From Serratia marcescens (GTDB taxonomy: Bacteria; Pseudomonadota; Gammaproteobacteria; Enterobacterales; Enterobacteriaceae): a DNA stretch of 64,000 nucleotides. Positions 48,347 to 58,465 of the stretch are shown in pieces. The translations under genes were made by a program, and so were the position numbers. Each line of letters opens with the position of its first letter. Within the stretch, counting starts at the first letter, position 1. Location of the stretch: the NCBI GenBank assembly GCA_015548865.1, contig JADMXW010000006.1:62001-126000 (forward strand), read 5' to 3'. The notes under the pieces are model-generated. The model saw only the letters and a list, made by a program, of their open reading frames with translations, was not told the DNA's origin and made no database searches.

Positions 48347-49210
48347 TTAAAGAATAATAGTACGATTGCCGTAAACAAACACCCGTTGGGCCAGTACGCG
48401 ATAAAGCGCGCGGCTGAGCACGTTTTTCTCTACGTCGCGTCCCGCGCGCATCATATCATCTGCCGTATACGTGTGATCAACGTTAATCACATCCTGCATG
48501 ATGATCGGGCCTTCATCCAGATTATCGTTTACATAGTGCGCTGTAGCGCCAATGATCTTCACGCCGCGCTCATACGCTTGATGATAAGGGCGTGCGCCGA
48601 TAAAAGCTGGCAGGAATGAATGGTGAATATTGATCACCTGATTCGGATAGTGCTGAACAAAAGCAGGCGTTAATACGCGCATGTATTTGGCCAATACAAC
48701 ATAGTCCGGTTTGTAGGCATCAATTTGTTCAATCATCCGCTGATCGTGGGCTTCGCGTGACAGCCCTTCATGACTGACCAGATGGAATGGAATATCAAAT
48801 CGCTCAACCAACGTCTGCAACGTATCGTGGTTACCAATGACGGCTGCAATTTCAACGTCTAACCCACCGTAGGCGCTTTTCATCAGTAAATCGCCCAGAC
48901 AGTGTGCTTCTTTTGTGACCAAAACTACGATGCGGCGACGACCTGCATCGCTCAGTTCACGCACAGAGCCGTCGGGCAGTGCGCCGTCCAGATCGGCCAG
49001 CAGCGTGGTATCGTTGAAGATCCCTTCTAATTCGGTACGCATAAAGAAGCGCCCGGTGCGGTGATCGACAAATTCATTGTTTTGTACAATGTTTAATTCG
49101 TGCTTGTAGCAGATGTTGGTAATTTTAGCGATAAGCCCCTTTGCATCGGGGCAAATGGTACGCAACACTTTTCGTTGTATTGCCTGAGATTGCATATTTT
49201 GGGATTGCAT
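48347..49210 (-). CDS. purU: Formyltetrahydrofolate deformylase
   Basis: Hydrolyses 10-formyl-THF to formate and THF, supplying formate for PurT and balancing one-carbon units. An N-terminal ACT domain (LRTICPDAKGLIAKITN) precedes the formyltransferase-type catalytic domain (NIHHSFLPAFIGARPYHQAY, GATAHYVNDNLDEGPII). Start options: ATG 49210 (287 residues, AGGG upstream) is used here; ATG 49195 gives 282 residues, close to the 280 of E. coli. An ERIC element lies about 110 bp upstream. Confidence 0.96.
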   Translation of the reverse strand: MQSQNMQSQAIQRKVLRTICPDAKGLIAKITNICYKHELNIVQNNEFVDHRTGRFFMRTELEGIFNDTTLLADLDGALPDGSVRELSDAGRRRIVVLVTKEAHCLGDLLMKSAYGGLDVEIAAVIGNHDTLQTLVERFDIPFHLVSHEGLSREAHDQRMIEQIDAYKPDYVVLAKYMRVLTPAFVQHYPNQVINIHHSFLPAFIGARPYHQAYERGVKIIGATAHYVNDNLDEGPIIMQDVINVDHTYTADDMMRAGRDVEKNVLSRALYRVLAQRVFVYGNRTIIL

Positions 49211-49316
49211 GGAAATAAAAACCCTGTCCAAAACGTCTGTCATCATCCCCGAAAGCGGCCATGTTCGCGCGATTTATCGCCGCGATAAGGGGAAGCACAC
49301 TACGGGTTACATTGTT

Positions 49317-49512
49317 TATACCCGTCATACTTCAAGTTGCAGGTGCGTTGGCTGCTCTCAGTCACCCGAATCACCTACCTGAGTAGGCTCATCGGGATTC
49401 TTTCGATTGCCGCGTTACGAGACTCATAAATGAGCCTCGCCCTAAAGGGCCAGCGTAAGCGCTGTTCAAAACGTTAACGTTTTGTCCTGCAACTCGAATT
49501 ATTTAGGGTATA
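49317..49512 (+). repeat. ERIC element with about 70-bp insertion and perfect palindrome
   Basis: 196 bp from TATACCCGTCATACTTCAAG to CTCGAATTATTTAGGGTATA. The ERIC core CACCCGAATCACCTACCTGA and GTAGGCTCATCGGGATT is intact. The inserted part carries a GAGACTCATAAATGAGCCTC hairpin, CCCTAAAGGG and the 16-bp perfect palindrome AAAACGTTAACGTTTT. It lies between purU and ychJ. Confidence 0.88.
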
Positions 49513-49528
49513 TCATTACACTGCGCGC

Positions 49529-49999
49529 CTATCCGCGCCCGCAGCACTGTTTGTATTTTTTGTCCGAACCGCACGGACAACGATCGTTTCTGCCTGTCTG
49601 CAGATGTACACCGTCTACATAGTACCAGCGATCGAGGCGGCGAAGGAAGCGTGAGCGTTCGCGCATTAGCGATGTTTGCCCTGGACGTGAGGCATCGGTA
49701 TAGCGGGCAGCAAATTCAACATAGCCCTCATCTGCGTCGCGTCCTGAACTGGTGGCCAGCACATTCAGTTTTTGCCACTGTGTATCCTGACAGCTTTCGG
49801 TGATTGAGGAGCGCCATTTTTCTGGTTGATGTGCGGGATCCCAGGTAGCAATAAGATAATCAACGTCATGAACAACATAAGCACAATAGCGTGAACGCAT
49901 TAATGCTTCCGGTGTAGGCGCGATGGCGGTGTGTTGCAGATAGGGAAGGCAGCATGCGGTATACTGCTTGCCACTACCGCAATGACAGCTTTGCGGCAC
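49529..49999 (-). CDS. ychJ: SEC-C motif protein YchJ
   Basis: A 156-residue zinc-binding protein (E. coli 152) with SEC-C-type CxCG...CC motifs at both ends: SCHCGSGKQYTACC at the N-terminus and RCPCGSDKKYKQCCG at the C-terminus. I place the start at GTG (49997-49999), which aligns exactly with the E. coli start and has AGGAG 5 bases upstream; a TTG eight codons earlier is worse. Function unknown. Confidence 0.92.
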   Translation of the reverse strand: MPQSCHCGSGKQYTACCLPYLQHTAIAPTPEALMRSRYCAYVVHDVDYLIATWDPAHQPEKWRSSITESCQDTQWQKLNVLATSSGRDADEGYVEFAARYTDASRPGQTSLMRERSRFLRRLDRWYYVDGVHLQTGRNDRCPCGSDKKYKQCCGRG

Positions 50000-50150
50000 G
50001 GTGTCTCCTGTATTTTTAACCAACAGTAAAAATAATTAAAAAATATCGTTATTTGCGTGAAAATCACTCAACGTCGTGGCGATATATTACCTAACAATCT
50101 CGGTGAGTAGCAATGTGCGCTAAAATGAATAGCAGGATGAGAAGGACATC

Positions 50151-51071
50151 ATGAAGCAGAGAAAGATTGGACTGGCACTGGGGTCCGGTGCGGCGAAAGG
50201 GTGGGCGCATATTGGTGTTATTCAAGCATTGACTGAAATGGGCATTGTGGTTGATGTGGTGGCAGGTTGTTCCGTCGGTGCGTTGGTTGGGGCGGCTTAC
50301 GCAACAAACCGCCTGAATGCGATGACACGTTGGGTATGCGGGTTTCATCACTGGGATGTGATTCGGCTGATGGACCTCTCTTGGCAACGCGGTGGATTAC
50401 TGCGTGGCGATCGGGTTTTTAACCAGGTACGACACATCTTGCGTACGCAGCAGATTGAAGAGTGTGCTATCAAATTTGGTGCGGTAACCACTAACCTGAC
50501 GACGGCGAGAGAGTTGTGGTTGACCGAAGGTGATTTGCATCATGCGATCCGGGCGTCATGCAGTATGCCTGGGCTGTTGGCTCCCGTGCCTCACAACGCC
50601 TATTGGCTGGTCGATGGCGCAGTGGTGAACCCGGTTCCTGTTTCTTTGGCGCGTGCGCTGGGTGCTGATGTAGTGATTGCCGTGGATTTGCAGCATAACG
50701 CCACGCTTGGTCATGACGACATGCTGTCGGTTACCCCGATGTCGACGGAAAATAATACTGCCGTGACGCGGTTTAACTGGCAAAACAAGCTCAGGCAGCG
50801 GTTGGCTATGGGGTTACATCGCCAGCGGGTCAATCGTGCACCTTCGGCGATGGATATTATGACGACGTCGATTCAGGTGCTGGAGAACCGATTAAAAATG
50901 CATCGTATGGCTGGCGATCCACCTGATGTGGTGGTGCAGCCCTATTGTCCACAAATTGCCACACTGGATTTTCACCGTGCGCAAGAGGCGATTGCCGCAG
51001 GGCGGCTGGCGGTGGAGAAAAAGCATGAAGAATTGCAACAGTTAGTAACCCAAGACTCAGGTCAGCGCTAG
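50151..51071 (+). CDS. rssA: Patatin-like phospholipase family protein RssA
   Basis: A 306-residue patatin-family protein (E. coli 301). The oxyanion loop GSGAAKGWAH, the nucleophile Ser41 in GCSVG and the catalytic Asp155 in DGAVVNP are intact, so an esterase activity is plausible, but the role in E. coli is undefined. It precedes rssB by about 100 bp, a conserved pair. The SD GAAGGA lies before ATG. Confidence 0.94.
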   Translation: MKQRKIGLALGSGAAKGWAHIGVIQALTEMGIVVDVVAGCSVGALVGAAYATNRLNAMTRWVCGFHHWDVIRLMDLSWQRGGLLRGDRVFNQVRHILRTQQIEECAIKFGAVTTNLTTARELWLTEGDLHHAIRASCSMPGLLAPVPHNAYWLVDGAVVNPVPVSLARALGADVVIAVDLQHNATLGHDDMLSVTPMSTENNTAVTRFNWQNKLRQRLAMGLHRQRVNRAPSAMDIMTTSIQVLENRLKMHRMAGDPPDVVVQPYCPQIATLDFHRAQEAIAAGRLAVEKKHEELQQLVTQDSGQR

Positions 51072-51177
51072 GCGTTGCAGCCTGTATATATTCAAAAACG
51101 CTAGCATTGCAGGATGGCAGGGGTTTAGGCCAAAGAACGCGAGGGAATTTGCATGAAGTGGACGTATGAGGTCATCA

Positions 51178-52194
51178 ATGGGTCAGCCATTAACAGATAA
51201 GCTCATTTTGATTGTTGAAGATGAGGCAGTGTTTCGTTCAGTGATCGCTGGCTATCTGAGATCGCTCGGTGCAACTGTGCGTGAAGCTGTCAATGGCGTT
51301 GATGCATTAGCCGTGATGAAAGACTACCTCCCCGATTTGATTGTGTGCGATTTGGAAATGCCTCTGATGGGAGGAATTGAGTTCGTTGAAACGCTCAGAA
51401 TGCAGGATAACCGTACGCCAATTTTGGTGGTGTCTGCTACCAGCCAGATGGGGGATGTCGCTAAAGTGCTGCGCCTGGGCGTACAGGATGTGATGCTCAA
51501 ACCCATCCGAGATTATGCACGCCTACGTGAAGCTGTGATGACCTGTATGTATCCTGATATGTTCACCTCTCAGGCCATTGAGGTTGAACAGTTGATGCAG
51601 GACATGGATTCACTTAATCAATCGCCAGAAGCAGTAAATAAATTGTTGGCTCAGCTACAACCGCCTGTGCAACAAAACATTGCCGGTTGCAGTGTGCGTT
51701 ACCGACAATTGACGTCGGTGGAACAGCCAGGCCTGGTGCTAGATATTGCCGCATTGTCTGACGATGATCTGGCGTTCTACTGTCTTGATGTGACGCAAGC
51801 GGTGAACAATAACGGCACACTGGCCGCCTTGTTGCTGCGCACACTGTTCAATGGGTTGCTGCAGGAACACTTGGCTAATCAACAACACCGTTTGCCAGAA
51901 TTGCCCGTATTGCTGCGCCAGGTGAATCAATTGTTGCGTCAGGCCAATCTCAACGGACGTTTTCCTCTGTTGGTCGGATACTATCACCGAGGATTGCAGC
52001 GCCTAATTCTTATTTCCGCCGGTTTACACGCCATGCTAAATGCCGGAGAAGAACAGTTGGTATTGAACAATGGCATACCCCTTGGCACGTTGGATGGTGC
52101 TTATCTGAACCAGTTAAACTATGAATGTGCCACTTGGGAGTGTCAGGTGTGGGGGCGCGGAGGACGGTTGCGGCTCATGCTATCAGCTGATTGA
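51178..52194 (+). CDS. rssB: RpoS-degradation adaptor RssB
   Basis: Response-regulator adaptor that delivers sigma-S to ClpXP. The 338 residues (E. coli 337) have a receiver domain with Asp58 (VCDLEMPLMGG) and a PP2C-like C-terminal domain (QPPVQQNIAGC, ISAGLHAMLN). I chose ATG 51178 (MGQPLTDK), with GAGG 6 bases upstream; an ATG four codons earlier is in frame. Downstream of rssA and upstream of galU, as in E. coli. Confidence 0.96.
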   Translation: MGQPLTDKLILIVEDEAVFRSVIAGYLRSLGATVREAVNGVDALAVMKDYLPDLIVCDLEMPLMGGIEFVETLRMQDNRTPILVVSATSQMGDVAKVLRLGVQDVMLKPIRDYARLREAVMTCMYPDMFTSQAIEVEQLMQDMDSLNQSPEAVNKLLAQLQPPVQQNIAGCSVRYRQLTSVEQPGLVLDIAALSDDDLAFYCLDVTQAVNNNGTLAALLLRTLFNGLLQEHLANQQHRLPELPVLLRQVNQLLRQANLNGRFPLLVGYYHRGLQRLILISAGLHAMLNAGEEQLVLNNGIPLGTLDGAYLNQLNYECATWECQVWGRGGRLRLMLSAD

Positions 52195-52430
52195 ACCTAC
52201 CAACTGCCTGATGATGCCTACGGAATTGTCTGATAGGTGTTCATCGTGCAATTTGTTGCATACTCTTCGCTTTCGTTATTAATTTTTATTTCCTACTATA
52301 TAAAGCGTTGTTTTATTTTTATCATAGCCATCGTGTTTACTGGGTGTCGTGTCTGGCCGAGCTGGCTGGTGTATCCCGAATTAAACCCGGCAATAAAGTT
52401 CATTATTTGAACGGTATATCAGAGGTTGTT

Positions 52431-53345
52431 ATGTCAACGGTGAATAAAAAAGTTAAAAAAGCGGTCATCCCCGTCGCAGGGCTAGGGACACGGATGTTGC
52501 CGGCAACAAAAGCGATTCCAAAAGAAATGTTGCCGCTGGTTGATAAGCCGCTCATTCAATACGTCGTCAATGAGTGTATTGCGGCAGGCTTGAACGAAAT
52601 TATTTTAGTTACACACTCGTCTAAAAATTCTATTGAGAACCACTTCGACACCAGTTTTGAGCTGGAAGCGATGTTGGAAAAACGTGTTAAGCGCCAGCTG
52701 TTGGAAGAAGTTCAATCTATTTGCCCTAAACACGTTACTATCATGCAAGTACGTCAGGGGCTGGCAAAAGGATTGGGTCACGCAGTAATGTGCGCGCATC
52801 CTTTGGTGGGTGATGAACCCGTAGCCGTTATTTTGCCTGACGTTATCATTGATGAGTTTGCCTCCAATCTGAAGAAAGATAATCTGAGCGAAATGTTGGC
52901 CCGTTTTTCTGAAACTGGACACAGCCAAATTATGGTTGAACCGGTTGAAGAAGTAAGCAGCTATGGTGTAGTGGATTGCAAGGGACAAAAATTGCTGCCA
53001 GGTGATAGTGCGCCGATGGTGGGTGTAGTAGAAAAACCGAAAGCCTCTGAAGCACCTTCAAATTTGGCGATTGTTGGACGTTATGTTCTTTCAGCAGATA
53101 TTTGGTCTCTGTTAGAAAAAACACCGCCGGGTGCAGGTAATGAAATCCAACTGACGGATGCCATTGCTATGCTGATGGAAAAAGAAACAGTAGAAGCCTA
53201 TCACTTGAAAGGGGTAAGCCACGACTGCGGAAACAAATTAGGTTACATGCGTGCATTTGTGGAATACGGCCTACGTCACAATACGCTGGGTAATGATTTT
53301 GCCAACTGGCTTAACGAAACGGTTAATGACGGTGATGTGAAGTAA
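52431..53345 (+). CDS. galU: UTP-glucose-1-phosphate uridylyltransferase
   Basis: Makes UDP-glucose for LPS, osmoregulated glucans and galactose metabolism. The 304 residues (E. coli 302) start [17 protein letters not shown], with the nucleotide-binding [19 protein letters not shown] and VEKP motifs. AGAGG lies before ATG 52431; a longer in-frame start is not conserved. It ends at a strong bidirectional terminator facing hns. Confidence 0.98.
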   Translation: MSTVNKKVKKAVIPVAGLGTRMLPATKAIPKEMLPLVDKPLIQYVVNECIAAGLNEIILVTHSSKNSIENHFDTSFELEAMLEKRVKRQLLEEVQSICPKHVTIMQVRQGLAKGLGHAVMCAHPLVGDEPVAVILPDVIIDEFASNLKKDNLSEMLARFSETGHSQIMVEPVEEVSSYGVVDCKGQKLLPGDSAPMVGVVEKPKASEAPSNLAIVGRYVLSADIWSLLEKTPPGAGNEIQLTDAIAMLMEKETVEAYHLKGVSHDCGNKLGYMRAFVEYGLRHNTLGNDFANWLNETVNDGDVK

Positions 53346-53401
53346 TTTGGTTGTGATGGCGCATTGCCAGTTATGAGCAGAGCGCCATGAAAAAAGAATA
53401 T

Positions 53402-53430
53402 AAAAAACCCCCGTTTAATCGGGGGTTTTT
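53402..53430. terminator. Bidirectional terminator between galU and hns
   Basis: AAAAAA-CCCCCG-TTTAAT-CGGGGG-TTTTT: a 6-bp GC stem flanked by A- and T-runs, usable in both directions. Confidence 0.95.
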
Positions 53431-53461
53431 GCTATATAAGCGCAACAATTATGGCAACGAA

Positions 53462-53869
53462 TTACAGCAGAAAATCGTCCAGCGATTTACCTTGCTCTTC
53501 AATTGCTTTTTTAATCACGGCAGGGGTACGGCCTTGACCGGTCCAAGTTCTTGCTTCGCCGTTTTCATCGGTATATTGGTATTTGGCTGGGCGAGCTGCA
53601 CGTTTGCTTTTGCCCGGCGTTTTTGCTGCACCCAAAGACTGGAGCAATTCATTCGGATCGATGCCATCAGCAATCAGCATATCGCGATATTGCTGTAATT
53701 TACGCGTGCGTTCTTCGATTTCCGCTTGCGCCTGATTTTCTTCGTCGCGACGTTCATTGACGACGACTTCCAGTTTTTCCAGCATTTCTTCCAAAGTATC
53801 CAGACTACATTCTCTCGCTTGCGCGCGCAGAGTACGGATGTTGTTTAGAACCTTTAGTGCTTCGCTCAT
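53462..53869 (-). CDS. hns: Nucleoid protein and global silencer H-NS
   Basis: A 135-residue H-NS (E. coli 137). The N-terminal coiled-coil oligomerisation domain (about 1-64) begins [20 protein letters not shown]; a linker with [13 protein letters not shown] and the C-terminal AT-hook-like DNA-binding loop [12 protein letters not shown] follow. Its ATG faces a long AT-rich gap toward tdk, as in E. coli, where H-NS autoregulates. Confidence 0.98.
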   Translation of the reverse strand: MSEALKVLNNIRTLRAQARECSLDTLEEMLEKLEVVVNERRDEENQAQAEIEERTRKLQQYRDMLIADGIDPNELLQSLGAAKTPGKSKRAARPAKYQYTDENGEARTWTGQGRTPAVIKKAIEEQGKSLDDFLL

Positions 53870-54497
53870 TGTGATAATCTCAAATAATATTATTGGTGGC
53901 GTATGTAGGGAGATAATAGATGGCTATTTTATTTTCTGCAATAGTCAATTTTGTAAGATTGTTAAAAAATGGCGTTTTTAAAACCGATATCACGTTGCGG
54001 CTTATGATAATAAAACCACTTTGTTAACGAATGAAATACGTTTTACTTGTCTATTACCTGTAAGCATAGCTCAGTTGCCAACGACGATGTTCTCATGTTG
54101 TGATATAAGCGTTGTTGATTACCGGGCGCAGTGTTTCAGTGTTCTCTCGCTGTCTGTGTCCATTAACACAAATCAAGTAACTCACATGTTGACTTCTTCC
54201 TTGAAAGAGGGCGCCATGATGTGTCCGAGTCGATATCATACACTGCCAATTATTAAAGCTAAATAACGCTCATGCCGTTAATGTTTGCGCGGAGTATAGG
54301 ATTTGTCGCAATTATCTAATTCATATATATCCCTATAAGATTCAGCATTGCGGCACACCTTATGCATCGCCTTGACCTAACCACCATCGCGGCTGTAGTG
54401 ATGTAGCGGCACGTACTGTCATGTCACTTATTTCATAATATGTTACAATCCGCTGCCGCGCGCTGCGCGGGTCAGGCTCTCTTCTGGGGTTATATAC
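53870..54497. other. Long hns-tdk intergenic region
   Basis: 628 bp, AT-rich near hns, between divergent genes. A possible hns promoter on the minus strand is TTGCAG (53936-53941), a 17-bp spacer and TATTAT (53913-53918). No gene: an 81-codon frame (54021-54266) lacks an SD site and any protein features. A gap of similar size exists in E. coli. Confidence 0.5.
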
Positions 54498-55085
54498 ATG
54501 GCGCAACTTTATTTTTATTACTCGGCAATGAATGCGGGAAAATCCACCGCATTATTACAGTCTTCTTATAACTACCAAGAACGGGGTATGAGAACACTGA
54601 TCTTAACGGCAGAAATAGACAATCGTGATGGTATCGGCAGAGTTAGCTCGCGTATTGGGCTTTCTGCCCCAGCATTGGTGTTTAATTCGCAAACCGATTT
54701 GTTTACTGTGTCAGTTAATGAGCAACATGAGCGCCCCTTGCACTGTATATTAATTGATGAGTGCCAGTTTTTAACGCGTGAACAGGTGAGCCAGCTTTCA
54801 GACGTTGTTGATGAATTAGATATCCCCGTGCTGTGCTACGGTTTACGTACTGATTTTCAGGGAGAATTATTCTCTGGAAGCCAATATTTGCTTGCCTGGG
54901 CAGATAAATTGATTGAATTGAAAACCGTTTGTCACTGTGGACGTAAGGCGAATCGGGTACTGCGTCTTGATGCCGAGGGAAACCCACTACGCGAAGGCGC
55001 TCAGGTCGTTATCGGCGGCAATGAACGCTATGTTTCGGTGTGTCGTAAACACTATAAAAGTTCGTTGGGATTAACGCGTATGTAA
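54498..55085 (+). CDS. tdk: Thymidine kinase
   Basis: Type II thymidine kinase of 195 residues (E. coli 205). The P-loop SAMNAGKST at about 9-17, the ILIDECQFL Walker B-like motif, and the zinc ribbon cysteines in [10 protein letters not shown] and the C-terminal VSVCRKHY are conserved. Divergent from hns; convergent with adhE. Confidence 0.97.
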   Translation: MAQLYFYYSAMNAGKSTALLQSSYNYQERGMRTLILTAEIDNRDGIGRVSSRIGLSAPALVFNSQTDLFTVSVNEQHERPLHCILIDECQFLTREQVSQLSDVVDELDIPVLCYGLRTDFQGELFSGSQYLLAWADKLIELKTVCHCGRKANRVLRLDAEGNPLREGAQVVIGGNERYVSVCRKHYKSSLGLTRM

Positions 55086-55105
55086 CCATCAACCTGAGAT
55101 ACACA

Positions 55106-55141
55106 TAAAAATCCCCAGCGATGCTGTGCGTCGCTGGGGAT
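55106..55141 (-). terminator. Rho-independent terminator of adhE
   Basis: ATCCCCAGCGA (55111-55121) and TCGCTGGGGAT (55131-55141) form an 11-bp stem; on the minus strand it is followed by TTTTTATG. It also ends tdk transcription from the other side, without a T-run. Confidence 0.88.
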
Positions 55142-55187
55142 GTGGCTCCACCGTAGGGTGGGGAGATCAGTTACGGTTTACCGGTTT

Positions 55188-57854
55188 TCAGTTAGCCTTT
55201 TTGCCTTTCTTCTCCGCTTTCGCGGGCGCTTTTTCTTCTTCAACACTTTCAGTGAAAGGACGACCGTAGTAAGTATCCAGCATGATCTGTTTCAGCTCAG
55301 AGATCAGTGGGTAGCGTGGGTTCGCCCCAGTACACTGATCGTCAAAGGCATCTTCAGACAGTTTATCGACTTTTGCCAGGAAATCGGCTTCCTGCACACC
55401 AGCCTCGCGAATTGAGGTTGGAATGCCGAGTTCAGTTTTGATTTCATCTAACCAAACCAATAGCTTTTCAATCTTCGCCGCAGTGCGATCGCCAGGAGCG
55501 CTTAATCCTAAATGATCGGCGACCTCCGCATAACGACGACGTGCCTGCGGGCGGTCATATTGACTGAATGCAGTCTGTTTGGTCGGGTTGTCATTCGCAT
55601 TATACCGAATGACGTTGGCGATCAGCAGGGCATTGGCCAAACCGTGCGGAATATGGAACTCTGAACCCAGTTTGTGCGCCATGGAGTGACAAACACCCAG
55701 GAAGGCGTTTGCGAAGGCGATACCGGCGATCGTCGCGGCGTTATGAACGCGTTCCCGTGCGACCGGATTTTTTGCACCATCACGGTAGCTGGCCGGTAAA
55801 TTCTCTTTGAGCAGTTTCAGTGCTTGCAACGCTTGCCCATCGGAGTATTCGTTGGCCAGCACAGAGACGTAAGCTTCAAGAGAGTGGGTAACCGCATCCA
55901 GACCGCCAAAGGCACACAGGGATCTCGGCATGTTCATCACCAGATTTGCATCAACGATAGCCATATCCGGTGTCAGCGCGTAGTCAGCCAACGGGTATTT
56001 TTGCCCTGTGGCATCATCAGTTACGACGGCGAACGGTGTTACTTCAGAACCGGTACCGGAAGTGGTAGTGACGGCAACCATCTTCGCTTTCACGCCCATT
56101 TTCGGGAATTTGTAAATACGCTTACGGATGTCCATAAAGCGCAGGGCCAACTCTTCGAAATGCGTATCCGGATGTTCGTACATTACCCACATGATTTTTG
56201 CTGCGTCCATTGGCGAACCGCCACCGAGCGCGATGATCACGTCAGGTTTGAAAGCCTGCATCTGTTCTGCACCTTTACGCACGATGCTTAACGTCGGGTC
56301 TGCTTCTACTTCAAAGAAGACATCCGTTTCCATACCGTGCTGTTTCAGCACAGAGGAGATCTGATCCACATAGCCGTTATTGAACAAGAAACGGTCAGTG
56401 ACGATAAACGCACGTTTATGGCCATCCTCGGCCACTTCTTTCAGTGCGATGGGCAGGGAACCGCGACGGAAATAGATGGATTTTGGAAGTTTATGCCACA
56501 ACATATTTTCAGCTCGCTTGGCTACCGTTTTCTTGTTGATAAGATGTTTGGGTCCGACGTTTTCTGAAATAGAGTTACCGCCCCATGAGCCGCAACCCAA
56601 GGTCAACGACGGCGCCAGCTTGAAGTTGTACAGATCGCCGATACCACCTTGTGATGCTGGCGTATTGATCAAAATACGCGCAGTTTTCATCATGGCACCG
56701 AAATGATTAACGCGCTCTGGTTGGTTATCCTGATCGGTATAAAGACATGAGGTGTGACCGATGCCTCCCATGGCGACCAGTTTCTCTGCTTTGACTACCG
56801 CATCGTCAAAATCTTTAGCGCGATACATGGCAAGCGTTGGTGAGAGTTTCTCGTGAGCGAAAGGCTCAGATTCATCCACTTGGGTAACTTCACCGATCAA
56901 CACTTTGGTGCCTGCAGGAACAGTGAAACCGGCCATTTCAGCGATCTTCGGCGCAGCTTGGCCGACAATCGCGGCATTGAGCGAACCGTTTTTCAAGATA
57001 ATCGATTGGATGGCATCAAGTTCTTTGCCTTGCAGCATATAGCCACCGTGAGTGGAGAAACGTTCCCGCACTGCGTCGTAAACGCTGTCTACCACAATGA
57101 CTGACTGTTCAGAGGCACAAATAACACCGTTGTCGAAGGTTTTTGACATCAGAATTGATGCAACGGCACGTTTGATATCAGCAGTTTCATCAATCACTAC
57201 CGGTGTGTTACCTGCGCCCACGCCAATAGCAGGCTTACCGGAACTGTACGCGGCTTTTACCATGCCCGGCCCGCCGGTAGCGAGGATCATATTGATGTCT
57301 GGGTGGTGCATTAACTGATTCGACAATTCAACAGAGGGCTCATCAATCCAGCCAATAATGTCTTTCGGTGCGCCAGCGGCGATAGCGGCCTGAAGCACGA
57401 TATCGGCTGCCTTGTTGGTGGCGTTCTTGGCTCGTGGATGGGGCGAAAAGATAATACCGTTGCGGGTTTTCAAACTGATAAGTGCTTTGAAAATCGCGGT
57501 AGAAGTCGGGTTGGTGGTCGGGACGATACCGCAAAGCAATCCGATAGGTTCGGCAATGGTAATCGTGCCGAAGGTGTCATCCTCTGACAAAACGCCACAG
57601 GTTTTATCATCCTTGTAAGCGTTGTAGATATATTCAGAAGCGAAGTGGTTTTTAATCACCTTGTCTTCCACGATACCCATGCCCGATTCGGCCACTGCCA
57701 TTTTTGCCAGCGGAATGCGGGCATCGGCAGCAGCGAGGGCAGCAGCCCGAAAGATTTTATCGACTTGCTCTTGAGTATAGTTGGCGAAGACTTGCTGTGC
57801 TTTCTTCACGCGTGCAACCAATGCGTTGAGTTCAGCAACGTTTGTTACGGCCAT
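55188..57854 (-). CDS. adhE: Bifunctional acetaldehyde/alcohol dehydrogenase AdhE
   Basis: Fermentative enzyme that reduces acetyl-CoA to acetaldehyde and then to ethanol, forming spirosomes. The 888 residues (E. coli 891) have an N-terminal CoA-acylating aldehyde dehydrogenase (catalytic Cys in GVICASEQS near 246) and a C-terminal iron alcohol dehydrogenase (GGGSPMDAAKIMWV, with iron ligands around GVCHSMAHKLG). The C-terminus is Lys-rich (EEKAPAKAEKKGKKAN). ATG 57854 has AGGAGA upstream. The leader contains a perfect long-range inverted repeat. Confidence 0.98.
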   Translation of the reverse strand: MAVTNVAELNALVARVKKAQQVFANYTQEQVDKIFRAAALAAADARIPLAKMAVAESGMGIVEDKVIKNHFASEYIYNAYKDDKTCGVLSEDDTFGTITIAEPIGLLCGIVPTTNPTSTAIFKALISLKTRNGIIFSPHPRAKNATNKAADIVLQAAIAAGAPKDIIGWIDEPSVELSNQLMHHPDINMILATGGPGMVKAAYSSGKPAIGVGAGNTPVVIDETADIKRAVASILMSKTFDNGVICASEQSVIVVDSVYDAVRERFSTHGGYMLQGKELDAIQSIILKNGSLNAAIVGQAAPKIAEMAGFTVPAGTKVLIGEVTQVDESEPFAHEKLSPTLAMYRAKDFDDAVVKAEKLVAMGGIGHTSCLYTDQDNQPERVNHFGAMMKTARILINTPASQGGIGDLYNFKLAPSLTLGCGSWGGNSISENVGPKHLINKKTVAKRAENMLWHKLPKSIYFRRGSLPIALKEVAEDGHKRAFIVTDRFLFNNGYVDQISSVLKQHGMETDVFFEVEADPTLSIVRKGAEQMQAFKPDVIIALGGGSPMDAAKIMWVMYEHPDTHFEELALRFMDIRKRIYKFPKMGVKAKMVAVTTTSGTGSEVTPFAVVTDDATGQKYPLADYALTPDMAIVDANLVMNMPRSLCAFGGLDAVTHSLEAYVSVLANEYSDGQALQALKLLKENLPASYRDGAKNPVARERVHNAATIAGIAFANAFLGVCHSMAHKLGSEFHIPHGLANALLIANVIRYNANDNPTKQTAFSQYDRPQARRRYAEVADHLGLSAPGDRTAAKIEKLLVWLDEIKTELGIPTSIREAGVQEADFLAKVDKLSEDAFDDQCTGANPRYPLISELKQIMLDTYYGRPFTESVEEEKAPAKAEKKGKKAN

Positions 57855-57879
57855 AATGCTCTCCTGATAATGTTAAACT

Positions 57880-58001
57880 CTTTCAGGCAATGATCTGCAA
57901 AACCATTTTCTGCTAAATCATTTTTTACAAGACACTAAGTATAGATAACGACATCGCATTCGGGGACGAAAGCATGGGTTTACCTACTCATTGCCTGAAA
58001 G
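57880..58001 (-). promoter_or_regulatory. adhE leader with perfect 14-nt long-range inverted repeat
   Basis: CTTTCAGGCAATGA (57880-57893) and TCATTGCCTGAAAG (57988-58001) are perfect complements separated by 94 bp. In the adhE transcript the 3' arm lies about 20 nt before the SD. E. coli adhE has a long leader whose structure hides the ribosome-binding site until RNase III cuts it, so this helix is a natural candidate for the same control. The remaining gap to oppA (58002-58465) holds AT-rich promoter-like sequence and a small TTGCCT/AGGCAA hairpin (58389-58408), but no gene. Confidence 0.65.
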
Positions 58002-58465
58002 GGCTCTGGACCAGCAGTGGCGTAATCTCCTCTCTTCCCGTTGGGTGATAGTGGTTCATTCCGCGTATTCTGTTTAACACTCTGAGGGCAGCATACCTAC
58101 TTGTAAGGGGCTTTTGTGTGATCTTCCTCTCGATTCAAAAATGCTGACTCCATTCAGCAAGCATATTTGTTAATTAATGTAGTTAAATGTATTGCAATTG
58201 TTTTGTTTGTTGGCATTTATAACCTACCGTATGGAGGAAAAATTTTAGATTATTCTCTGAATATTTCGATTACCATAAAATTATTCACCTGACATTTACA
58301 CGAAAATAGCCCGTCATTTATTTGAGCCATCCAGAAGCGGGTAATAACAATGCCAGAATAATGTTTGAGGAGCCTGCCAGGAAAAGTCTTGCCTTTCCCA
58401 CGAGGCAAATTAGCCTTAAAGGAATTATGTGATATCAGTCAGATAACATAGCGAGGACAGGATAT

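Noticed and set aside
55824-56291. 155-codon frame opposite adhE
   Set aside because: Shadow of the adhE coding sequence; composition rich in His, Arg and Cys without any domain.
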